Source: Coriobacteriia bacterium (lineage in GTDB: Bacteria > Actinomycetota > Coriobacteriia > Anaerosomatales > JAAXUF01). Taken from it: a stretch of 35,420 nt of DNA. Made by a program: the position numbers and the translations under genes. The notes below the pieces were generated by a model. That model was not told the origin of the DNA. It was given only the letters and a program-made list of their open reading frames with translations, and did no database searches. Shown here one piece after another: positions 8,622 to 15,864 of the stretch (the first letter of the stretch is position 1; the number at the start of each line of letters is the position of its first letter). Where the stretch lies: positions 1-35,420 of the forward strand of contig JAAXWY010000002.1 in assembly GCA_013334745.1 (NCBI GenBank). Direction: 5' to 3'.

Positions 8622-9227
8622 CTACTGCGCGCGCACGGCACGACGCAGGCGGATCTCATCTCTGACGGGGATTCCCGAGAAGCCCGGGGTCGCGGAGCCG
8701 AACCGGTCCGTGATCTCACCAACGGCGATCTCGTAGATGGCGAATCCATGACGCTGATAGAAGTAGAGCTGCGGGATGTCGTCGTTGGTGATCGCGACGC
8801 GCAGGAACTGCAGGCCGCGCTTGGTCGCGAACTCATCGGCGGCGGAAAGCAGCGCCGAGCCCACGCCGGTGCCCTGGAAGTCCGGGTAGACGGACAGCAG
8901 TACGACGGTCAACTCGCCCCTATTGATCGCGAGGGCGAGCAAGCCCACGAGTTCGTCACCTGACATGGCGACGAAGTTCACGCCTGCCATCACATCGAAC
9001 GTGCGTCCGAACAGGTCGACGTCGGTCTCGCCCATCGCGCGCTCGCAGATGAGGGCCACTGCGTCGGCGTCCGCGTCTTCCGCGCGCCGAACGGTGAACT
9101 CGACGGCGTCGCGCTTCATGTGCGACGCGCACGTGACGGTCATTCTCGCCTCGCCGAGCGGAAGGTCCTTCCCGCACGTGGGGCAACGGTACTGAGGAAA
9201 CGGAAGCTCGAACGCGTCGTTCATCAT
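8622..9227 (-). CDS. GNAT N-acetyltransferase with N-terminal Cys/His cluster
   Basis: 201 residues. The first ~35 carry CPTCG and a later TCASHMK, a possible small zinc-binding knuckle. The remainder is a GNAT fold with the acetyl-CoA loop FQGTGVGSALL, and YFYQRHGFAIYE as the usual closing strand-helix. ATG 9227 is preferred since GAGGAG lies 8 nt upstream; a GTG 9 nt earlier overlaps that site. A candidate -10 TATAAC on the minus strand is at 9270-9275, without a clear -35. It lies 28 nt ahead of the ABC importer lipoprotein and could be cotranscribed. Substrate unknown. Confidence 0.85.
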   Translation of the reverse strand: MMNDAFELPFPQYRCPTCGKDLPLGEARMTVTCASHMKRDAVEFTVRRAEDADADAVALICERAMGETDVDLFGRTFDVMAGVNFVAMSGDELVGLLALAINRGELTVVLLSVYPDFQGTGVGSALLSAADEFATKRGLQFLRVAITNDDIPQLYFYQRHGFAIYEIAVGEITDRFGSATPGFSGIPVRDEIRLRRAVRAQ

Positions 9228-9320
9228 CAGAAGCACTCCTCAAAGGCATGCCGAGAATACGGCGGTTCTGTTATACCGCTCTAACCCCGATGCCGCGAGT
9301 GCGAACAGGCCGAATGGCGG

Positions 9321-9335
9321 TATCATCGGGTCATG
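9321..9335 (+). promoter_or_regulatory. -10 box placed for a leaderless HAD transcript
   Basis: TATCAT at 9321-9326 ends 6 nt before the ATG at 9333, so transcription would begin at or next to the start codon. No Shine-Dalgarno sequence precedes the ATG. The same TATCAT-N6-start geometry occurs before maf at 30932-30944. The -35 region is not recognisable. Confidence 0.5.
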
Positions 9336-10214
9336 ATTATCCCGCTGCTCGCCGAATCACCAGCCGCTCTCGCCGCGCTTTCGCGCGCGACGACGCTCTA
9401 CACCGACCTTGACGGCACGCTTCTGGGACTCGGCGGCTCGTTCCTCGTCGATGGCTCGGGGGTGGCCTCATCCGCCACTGCCGAGGCGGTCGCCAGCGTG
9501 AACACCGTCGGCTTCACCGTCGTCATCACCACCGGTCGCAACCGCATCCAAACTGGTGAGATCGCGCGGCTCATGGGCTGGCGCGGATACATCGCCGAGC
9601 TCGGGTGCATCATCGTGCCCGATCGCGGGGCCGAACCGATCTACCTCACCGGCGACTGGCCCGCCTACGCGCTGGGCGCCAGCGAAACCCCGCACGACGC
9701 GATCGCCCGAGTCGGCGCGGTCGAGCGGTTGATGACCGCATTTCCGGGACAGCTCGAGCCTCATGCTCCGTACCACCACAACCGCGAGGCCACTCACCTG
9801 CTGCGCGGATCGATCGATGTTGAGGCGGCGGCGAAGATGCTCGGCTCACTCGAGCTGCCGGTCGCCATCATCGACAACGGCATCATCCATCCCATCTCGA
9901 CAGGACTCTCACCCGACATCACCGAGATCCACGCCTACCACCTCATGCCGCCCGGTGTGACGAAGCGAGGTGCGGTCGCTTCGGACATGGTCCGTCGCGG
10001 GCTCGCTCGCGAGCAGACCATCGCAGTCGGCGACTCGGTGGCAGACGTCGAGATGGCCGGCGCGGTCGGGACGCTCGTGCTCGTGGGCAACGCGCTGCGC
10101 GATTCGCGCGTGCTCGAGGCTGCCGCGGGGTACGACAACATCGTGGCTACTACCGCCGAGCGTGGAAGCGGCTGGGCGGAATTCGCGAGCTCATGGCGCC
10201 GGGCGCACGCCTAG
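9333..10214 (+). CDS. HAD-superfamily phosphatase (Cof / mannosyl-3-phosphoglycerate phosphatase-like)
   Basis: 293 residues. HAD motif I DLDGTL is at 25-30 (nucleophile Asp25, acid/base Asp27), motif II VITTGR near 64-69, the motif III lysine in TKRGAV, and motif IV VGDSVADVEMAG. A large C2-type cap lies between motifs II and III, as in sugar-phosphate phosphatases of the Cof and mannosyl-3-phosphoglycerate phosphatase groups. The actual substrate cannot be assigned. The start has no ribosome-binding site and appears leaderless. It ends 19 nt before the convergent yoeB stop. Confidence 0.85.
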   Translation: MIIPLLAESPAALAALSRATTLYTDLDGTLLGLGGSFLVDGSGVASSATAEAVASVNTVGFTVVITTGRNRIQTGEIARLMGWRGYIAELGCIIVPDRGAEPIYLTGDWPAYALGASETPHDAIARVGAVERLMTAFPGQLEPHAPYHHNREATHLLRGSIDVEAAAKMLGSLELPVAIIDNGIIHPISTGLSPDITEIHAYHLMPPGVTKRGAVASDMVRRGLAREQTIAVGDSVADVEMAGAVGTLVLVGNALRDSRVLEAAAGYDNIVATTAERGSGWAEFASSWRRAHA

Positions 10215-10233
10215 CAGTGGCCGGCGCTTCCCC

Positions 10234-10488
10234 TCAGTAGTGGTAGCGCAACTGCGCGATGAGCAACCGACCTCCATCGGCCCGATAGACGATCCGATGT
10301 TCGCTATCGACGCGACGCGACCACCACCCGGCCAGTGCGTGCTTGAGCGCTTCGGGCTTGCCCGCCCCCGAGAAAGGATTGCGCTCGATATCGCGAATCA
10401 GCAGGTTGATTCGAGTCACGACCTTGCGATCGTTGTGCTGCCAGTAGAGATAGTCCTCCCAGGCATGCTCGTCGAAGACCAGCTTCAC
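10234..10488 (-). CDS. yoeB: Toxin YoeB, ribosome-dependent mRNA interferase
   Basis: 84 residues, collinear with Escherichia coli YoeB. The catalytic residues fall at the same numbers: Glu46 (in GKPEALKH), Arg65 (in EHRIVY), His83 and Tyr84 (RYHY terminus). The family cleaves mRNA in the ribosomal A site, mostly at the second or third codon position. The GTG start overlaps the antitoxin stop (GTGA, 10485-10488), so toxin translation is coupled to antitoxin synthesis. All active-site residues are intact, so it should be a functional toxin. Neutralised by the upstream YefM. Confidence 0.96.
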   Translation of the reverse strand: MKLVFDEHAWEDYLYWQHNDRKVVTRINLLIRDIERNPFSGAGKPEALKHALAGWWSRRVDSEHRIVYRADGGRLLIAQLRYHY

Positions 10489-10736
10489 TCGGCGAGTTCC
10501 CGTTGTGCACCTTCGCCGCTCTCAAGACGGACGATCGACTCCACGAGCCGCCGAGTGTTGCCCGGGCTACGCAACAGATACGTGGTCTCCTGCAGCGCCT
10601 CGTAGTCATCGAGCGAGATCATGACGACGGACGGATTCGCTTTGCGCGTCACGACGATGGGTGCGTGGTCTTCGCACACGCGATCCATCTTCTCCGCGAG
10701 GCTGGCGCGAACGGTCGTATAGGGAATAGCATCCAT
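10485..10736 (-). CDS. yefM: Antitoxin YefM (Phd/YefM family)
   Basis: 83 residues. The N-terminal Phd/YefM DNA-binding fold starts with YTTVRASLAEKMDRV and contains PIVVTRKANPSVVMISLDDYEAL, the hallmark of the family; the acidic flexible C-terminus (RLESGEGAQRELAE) is the YoeB-neutralising tail. ATG 10736 is chosen because AGGAG lies 6 nt upstream; an in-frame extension to 10808 would run through the operator and promoter. Autoregulation with YoeB is expected from the palindromic elements just upstream. Confidence 0.95.
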   Translation of the reverse strand: MDAIPYTTVRASLAEKMDRVCEDHAPIVVTRKANPSVVMISLDDYEALQETTYLLRSPGNTRRLVESIVRLESGEGAQRELAE

Positions 10737-10746
10737 AGGAGACTCC

Positions 10747-10797
10747 TGTACTTGGCATGTACGTGTAATGGTACAGGTAGAAGCCGCGACCGGGCAA
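10747..10797 (-). promoter_or_regulatory. yefM-yoeB promoter with triple GTAC operator
   Basis: On the minus strand, -35 TTGCCC (10792-10797), an 18-nt spacer and -10 TACCAT (10768-10773). Three GTAC cores sit at 10748-10751, 10759-10762 and 10771-10774, 11 and 12 nt apart, overlapping the -10 and the transcription start. YefM-YoeB operators in other bacteria are built on TGTACA hexamers; here the plus-strand hexamers are TGTACT, TGTACG and GGTACA. Confidence 0.65.
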
Positions 10798-10827
10798 CCC
10801 TGACACACCGATTCTCGAGGAGCCGAG

Positions 10828-11199
10828 ATGGAGATGCGATCGAGCGCGACGAACCACGATGACTACATCGCGGAGTTCCCCGAGGCCACGCAGGTGGTGC
10901 TCACGCAGATGCGCGAACTGATCCGATCACTGGTCCCCGAGGCGGTCGAGACGATCAGTTACGCGATTCCCACGTTCGACGTCGATGGACGACATCTCGT
11001 CCACTACGCGGGCTACGAGCATCACGTCGGGTTCTATCCCGGCGGCAAGCTCGTCGGTGTGTTCGCCGATGAACTCACCGGCTACAAGACCGGCAAGGGT
11101 TCGGTGCAGTTCCCACTTGCGAAGCCGCTACCGGTCGACCTCATCACCCGTATGACGGTGACGGCCCTCGACGAAGCCAAGGCGCGCAAGAAGCGGTAG
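10828..11199 (+). CDS. DUF1801 (YdhG-like) protein
   Basis: 123 residues matching the DUF1801 group. The typical flow is a helical N-terminus (YIAEFPEATQVVLTQMRELI), then PEAVETISYAIPTFDV, a HVGFYPGGKLVGVFADEL strand region, and a KTGKGSVQFPLAKPLP motif that is highly characteristic of the family. Biochemical role is not established; relatives were linked to iron homeostasis and frataxin-like folds, but no metal ligands are evident here. The ATG has GAGGAG 6 nt upstream. It is divergent from yefM with about 90 nt between them, and convergent with the small gene at 11216. Confidence 0.88.
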   Translation: MEMRSSATNHDDYIAEFPEATQVVLTQMRELIRSLVPEAVETISYAIPTFDVDGRHLVHYAGYEHHVGFYPGGKLVGVFADELTGYKTGKGSVQFPLAKPLPVDLITRMTVTALDEAKARKKR

Positions 11200-11215
11200 G
11201 CGATCCGCTCTGCGC

Positions 11216-11386
11216 CTACTCGGCTGGTTTCAGGACGACGGCAGACTCCTCCATATCGGTGAGCCATGCCGCGAGTGCGCGGCTTACGACATCGGGTACT
11301 TCGAGTCCCAGTCGTGTCGCCTCGCCCTCAAGCGCCGAACGACGAACCTCGTCGATCTCGAACTCGATCCGATGCATCTCGGTCAT
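11216..11386 (-). CDS. Small ribbon-helix-helix-like protein
   Basis: A 56-residue open frame (begins MTEMHRIEFEIDEV, ends VVLKPAE). The predicted order is one short strand (HRIEFEID), a helix (VRRSALEGEATRLGL), a turn (EVPD) and a second helix (VVSRALAAWLTDM), which is the ribbon-helix-helix layout of CopG/Arc-type regulators and antitoxins. Amino-acid composition is gene-like and the third-position GC is high. The upstream site is weak (AAGGGGCG). A second ATG three codons in could be the start. No partner toxin is adjacent. Real but unproven. Confidence 0.5.
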   Translation of the reverse strand: MTEMHRIEFEIDEVRRSALEGEATRLGLEVPDVVSRALAAWLTDMEESAVVLKPAE

Positions 11387-11468
11387 GGCGAGCGCCCCTT
11401 ACCCCGGAAACCATCGTCGTGCACAGTTGATTCTGCCTGCTTCCATGCCCTGTTGTGAAGTGCGCGGG

Positions 11469-11497
11469 TTGCCCTTACCCACCTGCGGGAATACAAT
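11469..11497 (+). promoter_or_regulatory. Promoter of the magnesium operon
   Basis: -35 TTGCCC (11469-11474), exactly 17 nt of spacer, and -10 TACAAT (11492-11497). Transcription should begin near 11504, about 40 nt before the M-box. This is one of the strongest sigma-70-type promoters in the window. Confidence 0.75.
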
Positions 11498-11545
11498 GCC
11501 TGTGCCGTGAACCTCGGTTTGCGGCGTTGACATCGAGGAAGTCAG

Positions 11546-11748
11546 CTCCGTCCGTTACGGTGCGGCTCCTGTTCGAACACAGGCCACTGCCCGGAAATGT
11601 CGAGAGACGCCAATGGGTAGAACAGCCCTCGCCGGCTTAAGGCGAAGGCTAAGGTGGCTGGGCTCTGCGGAGGCGGGCATTCCCGCTGCGTCGACGACAC
11701 CACGCGTCGTGCGCCCTACGTCGGACAGTGCCAAATCCATAGACGAGG
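11546..11748 (+). ncRNA. M-box (ykoK) magnesium riboswitch
   Basis: Conserved M-box blocks appear in order: CGTTACGGTGCGGCTCC at 11553-11569, ACTGCCCGGAAATGTC at 11586-11601, GAGACGCCAATGGGT at 11604-11618, GGTGGCTGGG at 11653-11662, and ACAGTGCCAAATCCATAGAC at 11725-11744. Compared with the Bacillus version there is an enlarged region (about 11665-11712) with two extra hairpins. P1 is formed by 11546-11552 with 11742-11748. The 3' strand GACGAGGG (11742-11749) is perfectly complementary to CCCTCGTC (11836-11843) in the downstream terminator, giving a standard OFF switch: Mg2+ stabilises P1 and frees the terminator, while low Mg2+ allows the antiterminator and read-through into the transporter genes. 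Confidence 0.93.
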
Positions 11749-11834
11749 GATGTGAGCGGTGAATCGACTCGGCTCGTGCGCCTTTGGCAGGCACGCGTGT
11801 CGGGTACGCGCGCGAAATGCGTGCGAAGCCGCAG

Positions 11835-11866
11835 CCCCTCGTCCGCCATGGACGTAGGGGTTTTCT
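11835..11866 (+). terminator. Riboswitch-controlled intrinsic terminator
   Basis: CCCCTCGTCC (11835-11844) pairs with GGACGTAGGGG (11850-11860), with one bulged T, and is followed by TTTTCTTGTT. The 5' arm is complementary to the 3' strand of the M-box P1 helix, so terminator and antiterminator are mutually exclusive. Confidence 0.88.
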
Positions 11867-11893
11867 TGTTGTCAGACCTGTACCCGTTCGAAT

Positions 11894-11961
11894 GGGCCTA
11901 CGTGAAACCTCACAGTATCTAGGCCCCGAGGTGACCCCGATGCGTCGGTGGCTCCTCGGGG
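11894..11961 (+). other. Second structured segment of the operon leader
   Basis: Downstream of the riboswitch terminator two further strong helices overlap. GGGCCTA (11894-11900) with TAGGCCC (11920-11926) competes with CCCCGAGG (11924-11931) pairing with CCTCGGGG (11954-11961), which also encloses an inner CCGA/TCGG stem. Neither is followed by a T-run. They lie 75-140 nt before the GTG of the mgtE-like gene. The function is unknown; the alternative pairing suggests a second switch or an RNA-stability element. Confidence 0.5.
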
Positions 11962-12035
11962 GAGCAGCCGCCAGACGACCTACCGGGCCAACCGCGAGCA
12001 TGGGCATGCACGCACGGCCGCAGGGAGGGGGAACC

Positions 12036-13871
12036 GTGATCTACCTGTCCCAGATGCTGGGCAAGCCGGTGGTTGATGCCGCCGGAGCCGAAATCGGCAC
12101 CATCAACGACATCGCAATCGCCACAGGCGAGGTCTTCCCGCGCGTGACGTCACTGGCGTTCGTCGGACCCGACAAGACGCCGTTCATGCTGTCGTGGCGC
12201 AAGTTCGTCGCGGTGTTCGACGGCGAGCAGATCATGCTCAACGTGCCCGCGCCCGAGATCCGTTTCAGCTACCTGCAGCCCGATGAGGTGCTGCTCTCCC
12301 GCGACCTGCTCAACAAGCAGATCGTCGACACGCAGGGGATGAAGGTCGTGCGCGTCAACGACCTCAAGCTCTCCGAGTCGCGCAACCAGCTGCGCCTGCT
12401 CGGCGCCGAGGTGGGCGCCCGTGGCATCCTGCGCGGCATCTCGCCCGCGCTCGAACGGGCGGTCGCTGCGGCAGCGAAGCTGTTTGGCCGTACGCTCTCA
12501 GAGAACCTCATCGCGTGGAACTACATGGACCTCCTCGACCGCGACCTGTCGCAGGTCAAGCTTTCCGTCACCCACAAGCGCCTCCACGAGCTGCACCCCG
12601 CAGACGTCGCCGACATCCTCGAGAAGCTCGCCCCGGCGCAGCGCGCCAAGGTCTTCGAGCACCTCGACAACGAAGCCGCCGCCGACACGATCTCCGAGCT
12701 CGAAGACGAGCTGCAGGCCGATGTCATCGACGACCTCTCCGAGCGACGCGCGTCCGCCCTGCTCGCCGAGATGGACCCCGACGACGCCGCCGACATCATC
12801 GGCGACCTGCCCTACGACAAGGCCGAGGCGTTGCTGCGCCTCATGGGCGTCAAGGAGTCGAGTGCGATCCGCTCGCTGCTCGGCTACAAGGAGAAGACCG
12901 CGGGCGGCATCATGACGCCGGAAGTCACCACCGTCACCGACGAGATGACCGTCCAGCAGGTCATCGATCAGCTACGTGCGGAATCCGATGAGCAGGAGAG
13001 CATCTACTACGTCTACGTGGTCGAGGCCAACCGCCGGCTCGCGGGCGTGATCTCCCTGCGCGACCTGCTGCTCGCCTCCCCCGCCACCACCATCGCCGAG
13101 ATCGCCGAGCGCGACCTGTTCGTCAGCCACGTCGACGATGACCAGGAAGACGTCGCCGAGCAGATGAGCAAGTACGACCTGCTCGCGCTACCCGTCGTCG
13201 ACGAGACCGGCAAGTTGCTCGGAATCGTCACCGTCGACGATGCGCTCGACGTCCTCGAGGAGGAGTCGGCCGAGGACCTCGCGCTGGCCACCGGCTCGGC
13301 GGAGCACTCCGGCCCCGTCGCGAGCATGGTGTCGTGGCTGCTGCGCCGCAACGCCTGGCTCGGCGTCTGGGCGGTCGTCGCCTTCGCCGCGATCGTCGGC
13401 ACCCCGCGGCTCTTCCCGGAGCTCGGCGGCGCGGCCGTCTTCCTGATCCCCGCCGTTCTGCTGCTACCGCTTCTGCTTCGCACCGCCGAGGACATCTCGC
13501 AGCGTGCCATCGCCGAGATGATCGAAGACGTCGAGGAGGGCTCATCGCGCTTCTGGCAGCACCTGCTGCGCGACTCGCTCTTCGGCATCGCCCTGGGCAT
13601 ACTCGTCGCGGGTGCTGTCTTCATGCTCGGCGAGTTGCTCGGTCTCGACGTGCAGCTCGTGGCGGTCTTCGCCGCACTCACGGGCGTGGCGGTGCTGCTC
13701 GTCATGATCGCCGGCGTGGCAGTCACGCAGTTCGCTCGTGCTCGCGTACTCGCCGATAAGCCCGTCTCGGCAACGGCCCTCGGCCTGTCGATGATGGTGC
13801 TCGCAGCCGTCCTGTACCTGGGACTCGCCGTCGGCGCCGGCGCACTGTACGTGCGCCTCGTCGGAGCGTAG
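12036..13871 (+). CDS. PRC-barrel/MgtE-N/CBS membrane protein, MgtE-like
   Basis: 611 residues: two PRC-barrel-like units (~1-75 and ~84-160), a helical MgtE N-terminal superhelix with repeated HPADVADILEKL, MDPDDAADIIGDL motifs (~180-290), a CBS pair (~292-410), and a five-helix membrane domain (~440-611). N-domain and CBS in MgtE channels sense cytosolic Mg2+. The membrane part is divergent: the GNxGxQ-type segment expected in MgtE is replaced by LLRTAEDISQRAIAEM. The start is GTG 12036, preceded by GGGAGGGGG; an in-frame extension to 11784 would run through the riboswitch terminator. The M-box upstream makes a Mg2+ role likely. The Nramp-family gene follows after 9 nt. It could be a channel or a regulator of the downstream transporter. 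Confidence 0.88.
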   Translation: MIYLSQMLGKPVVDAAGAEIGTINDIAIATGEVFPRVTSLAFVGPDKTPFMLSWRKFVAVFDGEQIMLNVPAPEIRFSYLQPDEVLLSRDLLNKQIVDTQGMKVVRVNDLKLSESRNQLRLLGAEVGARGILRGISPALERAVAAAAKLFGRTLSENLIAWNYMDLLDRDLSQVKLSVTHKRLHELHPADVADILEKLAPAQRAKVFEHLDNEAAADTISELEDELQADVIDDLSERRASALLAEMDPDDAADIIGDLPYDKAEALLRLMGVKESSAIRSLLGYKEKTAGGIMTPEVTTVTDEMTVQQVIDQLRAESDEQESIYYVYVVEANRRLAGVISLRDLLLASPATTIAEIAERDLFVSHVDDDQEDVAEQMSKYDLLALPVVDETGKLLGIVTVDDALDVLEEESAEDLALATGSAEHSGPVASMVSWLLRRNAWLGVWAVVAFAAIVGTPRLFPELGGAAVFLIPAVLLLPLLLRTAEDISQRAIAEMIEDVEEGSSRFWQHLLRDSLFGIALGILVAGAVFMLGELLGLDVQLVAVFAALTGVAVLLVMIAGVAVTQFARARVLADKPVSATALGLSMMVLAAVLYLGLAVGAGALYVRLVGA

Positions 13872-13880
13872 GAACCCGGC

Positions 13881-15146
13881 GTGACGCCCGAGACCACACC
13901 AGCCGCCCCGAAGCGGTCGAAGAAGTGGCGCTTCCTGCCGCTTCTGGCAGCGCTGGGCCCGGGAATCATCGCGGCGTCTGCCGGCAACGACGCCGGTGGC
14001 ATCGCGACGTACTCGGCGGGCGGCGCGAGCTACGGCTACGCGACGCTGTGGATGATCTTCGTGATGACGTTCTCGCTCGTCATCGTCCAGGAGATGGCCG
14101 CGCGCATGGGCGCGGTGACCGGCAAGGGGTTCTCGGCGCTGATCCGCGAGAAGTTTGGCGTGCGACCCACGCTGTTCGCGATGGCGTGCCTGCTTGCGAG
14201 CAACGCCGCGACCAGCGTCGCCGAGTTCGCCGGTATCGCAGCGGCGCTTCAGCTCTTCGGCGTCTCGAAGTACGTCTCGGTGCCCATCGCCGCGGTCGTC
14301 GTATGGCTGCTGGTGGTGCGCGGAAGCTACAAGAACGTCGAGAAGGTGCTCCTCGCGCTCTCGAGCGTGTTCCTCGCCTACGTGGTCGCCGCGTTCCTCG
14401 CGAAGCCCGACTGGAGCGTCGTCCTCAAGGCGACGGTCGTACCCACGTTCATCCCGACCTCGGCATTCGTGCTCCTGGTCATCGCGACGATCGGCACGAC
14501 GATCGCCCCGTGGATGCAGTTCTTCGTGCAGAGCAACATGGTCGACAAAGGCGCGACCGTCAAAGACCTCCACTACCAGCGCATCGACGTCATCGGCGGT
14601 GCGGTCGCGGCAAACATCATCGCGTGGTTCATCATCGTGACGACCGGTACCGTGCTCTACCCCGCCGGCATCCACGCCGACTCCGCCGAGAAGGCCGCGC
14701 TCGCGTTGGCCCCCGTGGCCGGCGAGTACGCGAGCGTGCTGTTCGCCATCGGACTGTTCGGCGCATCGCTGCTGGCGGCGTTCGTGCTGCCACTCACGGC
14801 TGCGTACGCCGTCACCGAGGCGTTCGGCTTCGAGCGCGGCATCGACCGCACCTGGGCCGAGGCGCCGGCGTTCAACGCCATCTACACCTTCGTCATATTC
14901 TTCGGCGCGCTGTTCGTGCTCTTGCCCAGCGCGCCGCTCGTCACGATCATGGTGCTGTCTCAGGCGGTCAACGGCGTGTTGTTGCCGTTCTTGCTCATCT
15001 ACATGATGAAGATCGTCAACGACCGGCGCATCATGGGGCGCTACGTCAACGGTCGCATCTACAATGTCCTTGGCTGGACGACGGTCGTCGTCGTCATCGG
15101 CCTTACCGTCGCGTTGCTGGTCATGCAGGTCCTGGGGGTGAAGTGA
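13881..15146 (+). CDS. Nramp-related transporter, probably Mg2+ type (NRMT)
   Basis: 421 residues with the Nramp/SLC11 fold, about 11 helices. The helix-1 metal motif DPGN is D37-A-G-G40, and the helix-6 motif MPHN is A209-P-W-M212, so the methionine that selects transition metals and the Asn ligand are both gone. Loss of that methionine is the known mark of Nramp-related Mg transporters, first found through M-box control. It lies in the M-box operon, 9 nt after the MgtE-like gene, and its TGA shares a base with the ATG of the next gene. GTG start. The import of Mg2+ is therefore a well supported inference; Mn2+ may also be carried. Confidence 0.9.
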   Translation: MTPETTPAAPKRSKKWRFLPLLAALGPGIIAASAGNDAGGIATYSAGGASYGYATLWMIFVMTFSLVIVQEMAARMGAVTGKGFSALIREKFGVRPTLFAMACLLASNAATSVAEFAGIAAALQLFGVSKYVSVPIAAVVVWLLVVRGSYKNVEKVLLALSSVFLAYVVAAFLAKPDWSVVLKATVVPTFIPTSAFVLLVIATIGTTIAPWMQFFVQSNMVDKGATVKDLHYQRIDVIGGAVAANIIAWFIIVTTGTVLYPAGIHADSAEKAALALAPVAGEYASVLFAIGLFGASLLAAFVLPLTAAYAVTEAFGFERGIDRTWAEAPAFNAIYTFVIFFGALFVLLPSAPLVTIMVLSQAVNGVLLPFLLIYMMKIVNDRRIMGRYVNGRIYNVLGWTTVVVVIGLTVALLVMQVLGVK

Positions 15147-15784
15147 TGTCGTTTGACGAGAGTCTCGCTGCCGATACCCCCGAGCCCGATGCCATCACCG
15201 CGGCCAAGCACGCCGCGCGGCAGCGTGCTCGCGAAGTGCGAGACTGCCTCGACCTCGACGTGTGTCGCGAGCACGCTGCGTCGATCGCGACCGCACTCAG
15301 CGAGCTGCGCGAGCTCGGCCGGGTCACCACCGTGCTCACGTACGCGGCCTTGCCGGCCGAGCTCGACCCATCGCTCGCGATCGACGCGCTCCGCGCGCGC
15401 GGCGTGCGCATCGCATACACGCGCATCGAGGGCGAGGGCGTGCTGGTCATGCACGAGGTCTCTGTGGAGTCCGAGCTCATACCCGGGCCGCTCGCGATAC
15501 GGCAGCCCTCCCCCGACTCGCCGGTCGTCGCGCACGATGCGATCGACGCGGTGATTCTGCCGGGCGTGGCGTTCTCGGAAGACGGCGCGAGGCTCGGCTA
15601 TGGGGGCGGCTACTTCGACCGGCTGCTGCCGATGCTGCGTCGTGACTGCGCGCGTATCGGAGTCGCGTTCGACGAGCAGATACTCAGCGAAATCCCCATG
15701 CGCGAGCACGACCAGCACGTCGACGTGATCGTGACACCCACGCGGGTCATCCGCCCGCCGCGTCGCGCTCGGATGCAGCTCTAG
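15146..15784 (+). CDS. 5-formyltetrahydrofolate cyclo-ligase
   Basis: 212 residues. An N-terminal KHAARQRAREVR helix (family basic K...R...R) is followed by a Rossmann-like ATP-grasp-free core, with ILPGVAFSEDGARLGYGGGYFDR (about 138-159), the signature of 5-FCL (YgfA/MTHFS). The enzyme converts 5-formyl-THF to 5,10-methenyl-THF using Mg-ATP and so recovers folate from an inhibitory storage form. The ATG at 15146 overlaps the TGA of the transporter gene, so it is translationally coupled and under M-box control by read-through. The first ~18 residues are an acidic extension without family resemblance. Confidence 0.92.
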   Translation: MSFDESLAADTPEPDAITAAKHAARQRAREVRDCLDLDVCREHAASIATALSELRELGRVTTVLTYAALPAELDPSLAIDALRARGVRIAYTRIEGEGVLVMHEVSVESELIPGPLAIRQPSPDSPVVAHDAIDAVILPGVAFSEDGARLGYGGGYFDRLLPMLRRDCARIGVAFDEQILSEIPMREHDQHVDVIVTPTRVIRPPRRARMQL

Positions 15785-15864
15785 CGCGCTTTGCGACGCA
15801 CTTGCCGCGGCTCGCTTGCGGCCTTGCGGCCCTGATCGGCGGCGCTCCCTGATCGGCTGCCGCC

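Noticed and set aside
11954-12010. Resemblance to the yybP-ykoY manganese riboswitch (GGGGAGCAGCCG near 11958-11970)
   Set aside because: The first conserved loop is partly matched, but the second one (AACATAC-type) is missing, so the class assignment is not supported.
11784-12035. In-frame N-terminal extension of the MgtE-like protein
   Set aside because: It would translate the riboswitch terminator and leader hairpins; GTG 12036 has a strong ribosome-binding site and begins the PRC-barrel fold.
13925-15145. Long plus-strand frame leading into the 5-FCL gene
   Set aside because: It is the out-of-frame shadow of the Nramp-related gene; 5-FCL similarity begins only after ATG 15146.
15785-15864. 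Repeated CTGATCGGC-like units between 5-FCL and the deacetylase
   Set aside because: Three short imperfect copies in a GC-rich convergent gap, with no T-run and no stable hairpin; not a CRISPR or terminator.
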